This document shows positions 1-9,627 of a DNA stretch of 64,000 bases, piece by piece; position 1 is the first letter of the stretch; each line of letters opens with the position of its first letter. The translations under genes were made by a program, and so were the position numbers. The notes under the pieces were generated by a model that worked only from the letters and a program-made list of their open reading frames with translations, made no database searches and was not told the origin of the DNA. The DNA comes from Aspidiotus rigidus (taxonomy: Eukaryota; Arthropoda; Insecta; Hemiptera; Diaspididae): assembly GCA_035079385.1 (NCBI GenBank), contig JAVHKY010000016.1:5193501-5257500 (forward strand), read 5' to 3'.

Positions 1-1123
1 TACGTTTTTCCTTAACTAGGGTATCTATTTCATTATCCCATAGTCGGAGCCTGTTTTTTCCCCGCTCAGCAGGGATTTTTCCTAGACTTTCTTCGGCTGC
101 TTGCAACATTATTCCTTTTATATTAGCCCATTCTTCTTCAATATCTGAGCTAGGTGGATATTCGCTGTTGGTTATCTCTAAGCGTTTTGCATATAGCCAC
201 TTATTCACAGGATCATCAATGGATCGGATGTTCAGCCGTTTTTCTCTTTTCGCAGTTTTCTTTAACTCCTGCCGGATGTTAAATGTCCCTTTCACGAGGT
301 GATGGTCAGATCCTATGCACCATCCTCTGTATGCTCTTACATCTAGGCAGCCTTTTGCTGTTTTTCCCCTGGCTATAATATAATCAATAGCAGATCTACT
401 TCCTCTGCTTTCCCATGTGTATTTCTGGGCCTCTTTGTGTCTGAAAAAAGTATTAAGGATTCTCAGGTTATTGTACGTGCAGAAGTCGATTAACTTTTTT
501 CCGTTTGCATTTGTTGTTCCAACTCCAAACGTACCGGTAGTTTTGTCAATTCTTCCGCTTCCTACCTGGGCATTCATATCTCCAGTGATAATCAGATCAT
601 CTTCCGGGTGAGATCTTTGCACTACTTTTTGTAATGAGTTATAGAAGTTCTGACTATCTTCCTCTCTGCCTTCTTCTGGGGCATATGCTGATATTATTAC
701 CAGATGTCCAAATTTCATTTTGATACGCGCTGAGACAATTCTCTCATCCCATATATTGTATTCTTTTATCGCATTTTCGTGTTTCTTATTTATATATAAC
801 ATTACACCACCTGCGGCTCTTCTATCTTTATTCACGCCAGTCTGGATTACTACATATCCGCTTGGAGTTCTATTTGTTCCCTGGCCTTTTTTCTTCGTTT
901 CGCTGATTGCGGCAAAGTCTATGTCTTGAGTGGAGAGGATGTTTTCAACCTCTTGTTCCTTTCCTGTCAATCCCCTAACGTTCCAGGATACAATTTTTGT
1001 TTTGATTTTCATTGCGCGTGTTTTGTTTTTAGACAGGGTACCACCTCCGCCTGTGTTCCCATTAATTCCATCACTTCCGAGGCCATCAACGTTGTTAATG
1101 CGAGTAATAAGAGATTCGTCCAT
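1..1123 (-). CDS. LINE endonuclease ORF, RTE/BovB-like, 5' part (runs off the window)
   Basis: Reading the minus strand from an ATG at 1123 gives one open frame to the window edge. It carries the APE-type endonuclease signature of non-LTR retrotransposons: VSWNVRGL near 1000-980, an ISETK motif, ISAYAPEEG, the GDMNAQVG metal/catalytic block, a YTWESRGSRSAIDYI block and the GSDHHLV Asp-His pair. Such ORFs are often auto-annotated as 'craniofacial development protein 2-like' but belong to RTE-type LINEs, whose reverse transcriptase would lie beyond position 1. A second in-frame ATG lies at 1012. I prefer 1123 because the open frame extends that far with a plausible leader, and an upstream in-frame stop lies just beyond it. 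All endonuclease motifs are intact, so the enzyme half could still be functional. This is not a host gene. Confidence 0.85.
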   Translation of the reverse strand, partial: MDESLITRINNVDGLGSDGINGNTGGGGTLSKNKTRAMKIKTKIVSWNVRGLTGKEQEVENILSTQDIDFAAISETKKKGQGTNRTPSGYVVIQTGVNKDRRAAGGVMLYINKKHENAIKEYNIWDERIVSARIKMKFGHLVIISAYAPEEGREEDSQNFYNSLQKVVQRSHPEDDLIITGDMNAQVGSGRIDKTTGTFGVGTTNANGKKLIDFCTYNNLRILNTFFRHKEAQKYTWESRGSRSAIDYIIARGKTAKGCLDVRAYRGWCIGSDHHLVKGTFNIRQELKKTAKREKRLNIRSIDDPVNKWLYAKRLEITNSEYPPSSDIEEEWANIKGIMLQAAEESLGKIPAERGKNRLRLWDNEIDTLVKEKR

Positions 1124-1193
1124 AGTGGTTACCAGCCACAACAGATATAGCCAAATGGTGGGATTACCACCTATGCTGTCTAGCCAGCGGTTT

Positions 1194-1330
1194 TTCTGTC
1201 AGGGTTTACTCCCTTAGCCTTTGGAGGTACATCTCCTCACTGCAAGGCAGCAGCTGGTTTTCTGTAGGGGTTTTCCTTCCCTTAGCCTTTGGGGTTAGCT
1301 CGCCCTATACCGCAAGGCAGCGGCTTGACC
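1194..1330 (-). repeat. Two tandem ~70-bp repeats in the LINE 5' UTR
   Basis: Two imperfect direct copies, about 1194-1260 and 1260-1330, share the segments cccttagcctttgg and gcaaggcagc. They lie just upstream of the LINE ORF on the minus strand, where LINE promoters and 5' UTR monomers sit. The 5' UTR probably continues to about 1480. Confidence 0.6.
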
Positions 1331-1480
1331 TACTCTCTCCATTACTATACCTCAGCTCTGCTTCATAGGTACCCGCACTTGCAAGCGAGGGAAAGTAGGA
1401 GCCTTTCTGCATAACGACTTTGGTCGGGTTTATTTATCGGAGTTGTCCTTCTCCGCCTCAATTGCGAAATAGACAATTTA

Positions 1481-2340
1481 ACAGTTGACCATTTTTTCTA
1501 CCGTCCCCAGCTCGTACCGCTTCGTACTGCTACCAATATCCCCTTCTCTCTCACAATTAAAGCCCTCAAATATAATTCCGACACTTTCTCCTGCACGTTA
1601 CAATATCGGCATCTTATCTAACCACTTGCACTGTTCACAACGAAAGTTTTCTATTGTTTTTTTCTTCATCTCTTTTGTAAAGTCAAATATAATAGCTCTG
1701 TACAATACCTAATCAAGTTGTAACGCCGAGCTAATAGCCCTAAGTGTAACTAGAGCTTGTTAATATAAATAAATAAATAAGTTCAACCCACACTTGTTGG
1801 GCTGTGAAGCCAAACAGAATTTTGGGAAAGAAAGAAATATAAAAAAAATATGACTTTTCACCTCTACCTACAATTAAGTTCTTTAACTAAACGTTAACTC
1901 CAGTACTTCAATTTATTCAATGAATCGTTTTCTCAATAAGACACACAGATCCTCTCCATCTCTTGCCTCTCTAATTCATTCGTGATCATCTCCGAATCTC
2001 TAGCATCTTTTAATGTTGGTTATTGTAGACCCACTCACACATCCATCTCATCACTTATCTCATCCCTCTTTCATGCTCTTATTGCGATTCTGATACCCAC
2101 CAATTATTCAACATATCTTTTCCTATCCCAAATTAGTTTCACTCCCGAACTCCTGACTTATCAGCACTATCAGACGACTCTTTATTTGTCCTCAACATCT
2201 TTTAATTCTTCTAACAATCAAATTCCTCTTTCCATATCTATACTTTTTAAAACCACTGAGCTCATAACTCTGTGACACTCCATTAGTAACTCTTCAATTT
2301 AAAAAAAAAAAAAAAAAAAAAAAACTAAATTAAAATTAAA
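1481..2340. repeat. Gene-free stretch; first copy of a diverged ~440-bp repeat with poly(A)
   Basis: No gene is seen. From about 1850 the sequence aligns with 2346-2499 plus 2892-3060: both have a ttttcac...ctac start, a tctc...caata block and a cct..ccatctct(t/c)gcc block. The first copy ends in a run of about 24 A at 2301-2324, so the family may be a poly(A)-tailed retroelement. Confidence 0.4.
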
Positions 2341-3060
2341 AATGAAATAATTTTCACTTCTGCCTAGCTACAAGTAATCATTGCGCTTAAATCTTATCTT
2401 CATAAGAGTAACTTATTCTATAAATTGTTCTCGCAATATGGCTCACACATACCCTTACCATCTCTCGCCCCTCTACTCATCATTCTTTATCATCCCCAAT
2501 AGACCGATTCTCCGGTGACGTCACAGTGTTGATAACAGTGAGCGATAGTGAGTCAAAGTACCCAATTTTGTAATCGATATTACAATTATTGGGCCAATCA
2601 TGATATCGATTTCCATAAGAATACACAGGGAACGATTTGACCACATACAATTATTCAAAAACAAGATGTTCCTGATGTATTAGAGATCTCTATCTAGAAT
2701 CTAGAAGTTCTGTAGAATTCAAATATGTAGCATTTATTGCTAACGTGCTTCTTGTTCTTGAATACTAGTGAATGATCGAAACGTTCCCTGTGTATCCTTA
2801 TGGGATTCTAAAATGGCTGCCCCAAAGCCAGCAGCAGAGAACAAGCATTCAATCAAAATTGAAGATCTTGACGTCACGGGGAATCGATCTATACTCCCAG
2901 TCCTTCTCTTCATCCAATCATAATTTCTATTCACGCTCTCATCGCAATCTTCCCTGTCAACTCCATTTTAATACTTTTCATCTGGTTCCCTCGCCACGAA
3001 AGCACCCCGAGTAACGAAGAAATTGACAAACCAGCCAAATAGGCAACCAATCACATTTCA
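2341..3060. repeat. Second diverged copy of the same repeat, split by a MITE
   Basis: The left part is 2346-2499 and the right part resumes at 2892 after the MITE. It matches the copy at 1850-2300 at a clearly reduced but recognisable level. No coding potential is seen. Confidence 0.4.
2500..2891. mobile_element. MITE copy A with ~23-bp TIRs and a subterminal inverted repeat
   Basis: The left end tagaccgattctccggtgac is mirrored at the right end, which reads tagatcgattccccgtgac on the other strand. A second, inner inverted repeat pairs 2613-2637 (acacagggaacg) with 2782-2803 (cgttccctgtgt). The element begins and ends in TA, as expected for Tc1/mariner-type TA duplications. A near-identical copy in the same orientation lies at 63012-63421. 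It has no transposase, so it is non-autonomous. Confidence 0.8.
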
Positions 3061-3175
3061 GCGATCTCTCCCCCATACCTGCTTTACTCATCAGTTTAAC
3101 CTCAAACCCCATTCAAACAAGCTAGTCCAAGATCTCGTCTTTGGTGATCTTATCGGAGTCATTCCCTACAATTAG

Positions 3176-3336
3176 CCCGGTAAACAATTTGAAGCACTTG
3201 GGAATTACTACCCCTGTTTTTCCCTTTTGAAGCCCAGTTGAAGCCCTGCTTCTCCATTGGAAATTCTTTTGAAGCCCTTTTGAAGCCCTCTTGAAGCCCT
3301 GATACTGGGCTTCAACCAGGAAAAATGTTTACCGGG
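3176..3336. mobile_element. Small foldback element with gaagccc repeats
   Basis: An 11-bp inverted pair cccggtaaaca (3176-3186) and tgtttaccggg (3326-3336) bounds about 160 bp. The interior holds repeated gaagccct(t/c)ttt units and one inverted gggcttcaac. No convincing target duplication is visible. Confidence 0.5.
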
Positions 3337-4470
3337 AGTCACCGATAGAAGTTGCTTGATAACTCATGATTTTTATAACTTCAGGTTTCTTTATTTTACC
3401 TATTGAACAACTTCCCTGCACTGTTTAATCGATATGACATAGCTTCGGGCATTTTTATAATTTTTCCAAGTCATCTTCGCTGTCATTTTTCGATCCAAGA
3501 TTTGGTAGCAAATTCATTCAAAGGTATAGCAGGAATGGTTCGACCAGGAAGATCTGGTGGACCTCTATTTGTGCAGACCGCTCGTACCCCTCTATGAGTG
3601 TACATTTTTTCATATTATAGTGGGCTGCTAAAATAAACCCAGATGGTCGCTAGACTGACTACGCGAAAAATTTATTGTCTCCTCGAATTACAAGAACGCG
3701 CAGGTTGCTGAAAAATAAACGTAAGTACGTAGTCGGGGCAAAAAATAACGCCGACGTTGTTTTTCAGCAGCTGAAGAGATGACGACTGTCGGTGATGTTG
3801 AATGTTGTTCAATATTGTTTGTTCACGTTTACGCGTATACAATGAAAAAAAGAAAAAAATAGACTTGCTAGAATACCTACGTTAATGGTACAATAATATC
3901 AACGATACAGTAGAGGAAAAAACATTCCATTAAATATTAATTTGAATATAAAGAGCGGCCCAAACATCGCTTGGGTTGTACTTAAAGTTTTCCATACAAT
4001 TTCATCTTTTCGTCTACGCGGTGGTGACAAAAGAATACAACTGCAGTCGTTTAACCTTCTACAACTACAATTTACACCTAGAGTTTTCGAAGCGATCAAA
4101 AATCCAAAATACTTTTCGCTACACATGTAAACTGCAAATGGTTGGTTTTGTGAGATTATTATATTCAATCTCGATGCTACTCAAAACCGCTTGCACAGTG
4201 TAGCTACTCGTAGAAATCTGTGGAGAGGGAGGGAATCAACGATAACAATCACTGAGACAATGAGCCCTTCATCAAGTTTGAGAATTGTGTGACTGTTTGT
4301 CCTTTTGCGTGATTTGTGCCTCTGACGGAGGTAATGCCAGTCTGATTGATTGTTACTTCTTTGTGAAAGGCTCGAATACAATTGAGACTGCAGATTTTAT
4401 TGACTTTGAATCTCCTGTAAATTGCCTTTTCTGTCTGGTTCTACTGTGTTGGTGATGTTATTGGTCCAGC
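3337..4470. other. Stretch without recognisable genes
   Basis: Only short open frames occur, including overlapping opposite-strand frames of 89 aa or less around 3900-4200. None has a recognisable domain. I see no RNA gene or strong repeat. Confidence 0.4.
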
Positions 4471-4760
4471 CACGGCCGACTTTAATTACAGGCCGGAGTA
4501 GTAAGACCGGCAACTGCGCAGTAGGTGAAAATTTTATATGTAAAATGCCTCTCCCGCGAAAAATTCAAGTCAACCCTTTTAGCTATGAAATTTTAAGGGC
4601 AACAACTTTCATTCTTTCGAATTTTTCATGAAAATCTATATTTTTCTAGATATTTTCAATATTTTGTCCAACTCCCATATTATACGCTTGTGTTATGTTT
4701 CACCTACTGCGCTGTTGTCAAGTAAATCACTACTCCGGCCTGTAATTAAAGTCGGCCGTG
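4471..4760. mobile_element. MITE with ~60-bp TIRs and a 7-8 bp target duplication
   Basis: The left arm begins cacggccgactttaattaca and the right arm is its inverted copy ending at 4760. The arms also share gcgcagtaggtgaaa further in. The flanks carry gtccagc on both sides (4464-4470 and 4761-4767), a 7-8 bp duplication compatible with a hAT-type non-autonomous element. Confidence 0.8.
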
Positions 4761-4982
4761 GTCCAGCTGATATGATTGTACTCTTGGTTGATTCAGTGAT
4801 GGGTTAAATGATGGTCTAAGCACTAAAAGAGGGTGGACTTCCTGTTTGACTACACTGTGCACATGACTGCACGTCATTTAAATATTCAACTCAGCGCCAT
4901 CTGCGTTTGACTACATTCACCCCTCCAGTGGCTAATGGCGTTACAGTAGTGACATCAGGTGTTAATAAATCTTGAGTTCTTG
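4761..4982. other. Short spacer, nothing recognised
   Basis: This is the continuation of the DNA interrupted by the MITE at 4471-4760. No gene is seen. Confidence 0.4.
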
Positions 4983-4995
4983 CGGTTCTTAAAGA

Positions 4996-5404
4996 TTGGA
5001 ACTCATAATGAGTAATGAGTGAGTGAGGTGTAAGTAGAGCACTAATATTGAAAAAAGGTTTTCCAAATGTACAAATCTACATACTTTATTAGTTACTTTT
5101 ACAAGAGTACTTTTGGGTGTTATCCCATCATCAGTTGTGTCGCAACTGAAGAACAAGACCTTAATATAAGTTTTTATAGTATAACACTGTGATCTACTGA
5201 TCTTATTGGCTGTAACAATGCTGTGTTGTGATTGGTCCACTTCTTAGAAACTTATTCTGACAAAAATATGACATTGTGCTCTTATTGGCTAAAACATACT
5301 GCTTTGCGATTGGTTCAATATCTTGTCCCAAATGCTGCGTTTCTATTGGCTACATGGATTCCTGCTATCTCATTGGTTGGTTCTGTTCTTCTTCTCTCGT
5401 CCAA
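4996..5404 (-). repeat. Penelope terminal repeat, minus orientation
   Basis: It matches 5969-6290 (plus) and 9233-9627 (minus). It contains many attggct/agccaat boxes and ends in the conserved tgcgacacaactgatgatgg region. In this copy the hammerhead-like GAAA is changed to AAAA (5111-5117). Confidence 0.7.
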
Positions 5405-5655
5405 TCACCAGGCCGAATAATTTTTCGCTGTCAATGGGATTACATTGTTCAAGATGCAAGCTTTCTCCCTCTTGGCTTTTGCAATCTCCACTTGTTCCCA
5501 GAGTTTTCTTCTCTTTATGCGATTCTCTACATGTATGACTTCAAATATTTCCTCTCCATCGTGGTTTTCTTTGTTACAGTGTTTCCCAAACAGTGACTTG
5601 CCATCTTTTTTCTCCCTCAACTTTTTATGCTTCTTTTTCCTGATCTCAAACTTTC
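5405..5655 (-). pseudogene. Penelope GIY-YIG endonuclease, C-terminal fragment
   Basis: The minus strand encodes KKKHKKLREKKDGKSLFGKH and continues to a C-terminus ending KNYSAW and a stop at 5405. It matches the C-terminal half of the GIY-YIG endonuclease seen in the second Penelope copy (9.6-10.5 kb). The catalytic YIGETGR motif is missing because the frame breaks at the 5655/5656 inversion junction. Non-functional remnant. Confidence 0.75.
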
Positions 5656-5968
5656 GCTGATTGAGCATCTGGACAAGTTGGAAATCAAGAGTAACAAAAA
5701 GCTGATATCCCTTGATGTAGCAAACATGTTTGGTACCATACCAAAGGAGAAACTTCTTACTCTGTTCAAAAACAACAGATACCATGGGAACGCCGATGGG
5801 CCGAAGTACGCCAACATAGTGGAAGAGATCTTGAGCCAGAACTACTGCCGCTTCAATAACAGGTTCTACAGTCAGGAAAGGGGACTTGCGATGGGGTCAC
5901 CGCTGTCACCAATACTGGCAGAAATATTCATGAATGATGTGGAAAACAAGCTATTGAAGGGCAGCAAG
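5656..5968 (+). pseudogene. Penelope reverse transcriptase fragment (motifs A and B)
   Basis: The plus strand encodes LISLDVANMFGTIPKEKLL, with the motif-A catalytic Asp, and then RGLAMGSPLSPILAEIFMND (motif B). Both are typical of Penelope RTs. The fragment is fused head-on to the minus-strand endonuclease at its left. It stops soon after motif B, where it joins the terminal repeat, so the YVDD motif and thumb are deleted. It cannot encode an active enzyme. Confidence 0.85.
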
Positions 5969-6290
5969 AACAGAACCAACCAATGAGACGGCAGGAATCC
6001 ATATAGCCAATAGAAACGCAGCATTCAGGACAATAGATTGAACCAATTACTAAGCAGTATGTTCTAGCCAATAAGAACACAATGTCATATTATTGTAAGA
6101 ATAAGTTTCTAACAAGTGAACCAATCACAACACAGCATTGTTATAGCCAATAAGATCACAGTGTTATACTATAAAAACTCATGATTAAGGCCTTGTTCTG
6201 CAGTTGCGACACAACTGATGATGGGATAACACCCGAAAGTACTCTTGTAAAAGTAACTAATAAAGTATGTAGATTTGTACATTTGGAAAA
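5969..6290 (+). repeat. Penelope terminal repeat, plus orientation, with hammerhead-like core
   Basis: Inverted counterpart of 4996-5404. It carries CTGATGA at 6215-6221, a GGG/CCC stem and GAAA at 6235-6238. The repeat is interrupted at 6290 by the foldback element and ends at 6949. Confidence 0.7.
6215..6238 (+). ncRNA. Hammerhead-like ribozyme core (candidate)
   Basis: CTGATGA, a short GGG-ataaca-CCC hairpin and GAAA reproduce the conserved core of hammerhead ribozymes, which are known from the terminal repeats of Penelope-like elements. One extra U sits next to stem II, and helix I is not convincing by eye. Activity is therefore uncertain. Confidence 0.35.
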
Positions 6291-6932
6291 GGGACGGGTT
6301 CATTTGGGCGCGGCCATTTGGGCGCAGGGTTCATCTGGGCGCGAGTTCAATTGGGCGCGAACCCCCATGTAAAGCTGAACTGGGCGCAGCTGGGAAAACT
6401 GTCATCACTGAAGAATGAAAGCTTGTTAGCGCAACCCAGAAGACACCACAGCAACTTGTTAGCGAACAATGTCTTCCATCCACAAAACATAGTAGTGTTT
6501 TTTGTTACTAGACATGTTTGCCTTTTCCTTGTTTCATAGGCAATCTTAATGACTTACTGACTTTTGAGTTTCTCTGTATAGATTGCTCATTGAGTACGAC
6601 GACAGGGAGCCTATAGAGTACTTGAGAGCGGTAGCTCACAATTTACCTTCATAGTCGCCTCTGAATGAATTTGTGTTACGAATGAATTTTGACGAAGCAA
6701 AACTTCATGTTTTGTGGATGGAAGACGTTGTAAGCTGACCTCCACGTGGCCGTGGTATCTTCTGGGTTACGCTAACAAGCTTACATTCTTTAATGATGAC
6801 AGTTTTCTCCGCTGCGCTGAATTGAGCTTTATATGGGGGTTCGCGCCCGAACGGCCGCGCCCAAATGAGCTTTACTCAATTTCGCGCCCGAACGGCCGCG
6901 CCCGAACGGCCGCGCCCAAATGAACGGGACCC
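6291..6932. mobile_element. Foldback element with long GC-rich TIRs, 9-bp target duplication (MULE-like)
   Basis: It is flanked by tttggaaaa on both sides (6282-6290 and 6933-6941). The arms of about 190-230 bp are inverted copies. The outer parts consist of tandem tttgggcgcggcc-type units, and the inner parts share agcttgttagcg and gtcttccatccac. A 9-bp duplication with long TIRs fits Mutator-like elements. No transposase is encoded. It sits inside the Penelope terminal repeat and so is younger than it. Confidence 0.8.
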
Positions 6933-6962
6933 TTTGGAAAACCCTTTTACGGTTCTTAAAGA

Positions 6963-7870
6963 CATCAGTTAGCCTTACAGCTGGAGTTGAAGGTTGTGGA
7001 TCTAGACTATGGCTGATTATTTGATGGGAAGGGGAGGTCACCATATGCCATGCGCTGTATGGTGTCCGGTAAAAACTGATCTACCTCAATAAAAAATGAC
7101 GGCTTCCTTAACGAAGTTAAACGAGGAACGCAGGGAACCGATGAGTCAAATAGGATTTGATATTGAAAATTCAAGGAAGCCTAGACCTAGATAAAGCTAG
7201 TATAAAGAAGGCCTACACCTACTATAAGCCTAGTATAATATAGTTTGAGAGTCTAAATTTTACTCGAATCGCTCCAGCTAATATATTCCAAGTCCCTTTC
7301 ATATCATATATAGGTCGAGATTCGAAATTTTTCCAAGTCCGAGAGTCGAAACTTTTCCAAGTCCCCCCTCTTTCATATATAGCTCGAGAGTCGAAATTTT
7401 TCAAGTCCCCCTCCTATCATATATAGCTCGAGAAAGTCCCCCTCCCCTACCTTATATAGCTCGAGAGTCGAAGCTTTTCTAAGTCCCCTCCCCTACCATA
7501 TATAGCTCGAGAGTCGAAATTTTTCCAAGTGTTCTTTGAAGCCACTCCCCTCATAATAAATCAAAAATTGAAATTTTTCTACCATAGCCCCCGTTCCCAA
7601 TATTCCTGATATGGACTTGGTGATCGGAATTTCACCTATAGTCCCTCCCTTTCCAATATTCGTAGCTTGAAAGTTGAAATTTTTCAAAGTCTCAAAGGAG
7701 GTCAGAAAGCTCATGATGTATTTTTCTGTAAGACCATTCCCGTCCTCCTGGTTCTATCATAGTCAAAAGCTTAAAATTTTTCCAATTCTTCGAATTAGCT
7801 TCGAAGGTTTTCTGAATATTCCTCCAAATGGCCACCAGAGGACGACGGACACCGTATAGAGCGTAATTTA
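6963..7870 (-). repeat. Copy of the 45-bp minisatellite element, minus orientation
   Basis: It begins near 7100 with the conserved box gcttccttaacgaagttaaa and continues with a segment matching 62770-62860. A degenerate array of about 45-bp units then runs from 7250 to 7700, recognisable by ctcgagagtcgaaatttttc and tatcatatatagctcgag. It is the reverse-oriented relative of the element at 61.9-62.9 kb. Unit identity decays towards the right. Nothing coding is seen. Confidence 0.65.
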
Positions 7871-9230
7871 CAGCCCTACGATAACAGCAATTTCAGCGCC
7901 CATTGCTCTCGTCAAATAACTGGGAAGAGAACATACCCCTTCTCGTCAAAAAGCTGAAGAGAAGAATTACCTGTACTCGCATCCACCTCTGGCAATCGTT
8001 GTCACACTGCAATTGAGTTAAATAAGAGGCTAACCAAGAGTTATTATCACAATTTTCCGCAGGACAACTTTACAAAGCCTTCATCGCTTTCGCGCTGATG
8101 CTAGTGAACGGTAAAAGATTTGAAAAGAACATACAAAAAAAAAAGCTGGGGTATTCTAACAATAATTCAAATAGGTAGGTAACAAGTAATTGTATATCGT
8201 GGTGTAAGACTTTTACGCTGTCTACGCCAAGTTGCATCGTATGCTGTTCTCAAAATACTGTAATTAAAATACAAAACCTCGATGAGTGTGAGAATGAAAT
8301 TTTATTTAAAGACAAGTTATTGCATAAATCATGTGCGTAGTCTCGCAACGATGTGATTAATCGAGAAAGAATTATAACTTATAATTTGAACTCATAAAAA
8401 AAAGTATCGCGTACAATATTTAGCAAACGCGACGCTTTGAGATCGTGGAATTATAAAAAGTCACCTAGAACGAAAACAAAATAGTCGTAAAATTTGCGTA
8501 GTTGAAATACCTTCTATTTTTTACGCCAGACTGTCTCAGAAATTTCTCTGAAAAAATACGCAACTGCTTCGCTAATGAAAAAGATTTATATCGATTTATT
8601 AGAGTTGAAAAATTGATGTGAACTTTAAAAGTTGAATTCGTACTGCAGATACAGAACATTCTTTACACGTTGTACTCGTAAAAAAAAATATCTTCGCGTA
8701 CAATTTTCTACAGTCTTGGACGTTGTCCGAGCAGTATGGAAATAAAGACACAATGACATAATATGAGAATTATACAAAATCATTTCGACTCGATGAACTA
8801 GCGTAAATATGTACTTTGTACGCTCTCTTTTCCACAACGAGAAATTAAGTCCTTCGGTCGTTCGGATACGCTTACTTGTGCTTAAGAGTCAAGTGCATTT
8901 TTTGTTTCCGTTTTGGTAAAGATTTCTTCCTATATAATTATGCTGCCCTATTTGCCGACGTCAATTTGATTTACGTGGGATTTTTCGACGGCAAGGTTCA
9001 CCATGACTAAGCTCCAAAGTAATCTGAGCAAATTATCAAGGATTTCTTCGTAGTTTTTCAAACTAGAAATATTTTCTATTTAAACGTTTGTTTTATTTTA
9101 AGGAAAGAGAAATGATCGTTCATGGTGGGATGGGGAGGTGAGGAACTCCAAAGACTCAGCTGCTTTTTTCTTATCTAGGCTGATCTTACGATTAGCGCGG
9201 AGTGCTCCTGTCGTTAACCTTAGCACTTAT
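7871..9230. other. AT-rich stretch without recognisable genes
   Basis: Only two overlapping minus-strand frames of 64 and 70 aa occur (8465-8837), and they have no recognisable domain. No strong repeats are seen. Confidence 0.4.
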
Positions 9231-9333
9231 CGGAACTCATAATGAGTGAGTGAGGTGTAAGTAGAGCACTAATATTGAAAAAGGGTTGTCCAATTGTACA
9301 AATCTACTTTATTAGTTGCTTATACAAGAGTAC

Positions 9334-9357
9334 TTTCGGGTGTTATCCCATCATCAG
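9334..9357 (-). ncRNA. Hammerhead-like ribozyme core (candidate), second copy
   Basis: On the minus strand CTGATGA (9351-9357), a GGG/CCC hairpin and GAAA (9334-9337) recur as in the copy at 6215-6238, again with one extra U beside stem II. Confidence 0.35.
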
Positions 9358-9627
9358 TTGTGTCGCAACTGGAGAACAAGGCCTTAACCATGAGTTTTTA
9401 TAGTATAACATTGTGATCTTATTGGCTATAACAATGCTGTTTTGTGATTGAGTCACTTCTTAGAAACTTATTCTGACAAAAATATGACATTGTGCTCTTA
9501 TTGGCTAGAACATACTGCTTTGCGATTGGTTCAATATCTTGTCCCAAATGCTGCGTTTCTATTGGCTACCTGAAATCCTGCCGTCTCATTGGTTGGTTCT
9601 GTTCTTCTTCTCTCGTCCAATCACCAG

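Larger units (their letters stand above)
4983..6962. mobile_element. Penelope-like composite insertion with 13-bp target duplication
   Basis: Identical 13-mers cggttcttaaaga flank the insertion (4983-4995 and 6950-6962). Inside, a terminal repeat plus endonuclease fragment lies on the minus strand (4996-5655). It is joined directly to a reverse transcriptase fragment plus terminal repeat on the plus strand (5656-6290, resuming after 6942). The two terminal repeats are therefore inverted relative to each other. A foldback DNA element is nested near the right end. Inverted, partially deleted copies are a known outcome of PLE integration. Confidence 0.8.

Noticed and set aside
417..1217. Plus-strand frames at the window start
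   Set aside because: Shadows of the minus-strand LINE endonuclease and its 5' UTR.
5627..5817. Overlapping plus and minus frames across the Penelope inversion junction as one chimeric gene
   Set aside because: The junction joins opposite-strand pieces of one element; neither side retains a full domain.
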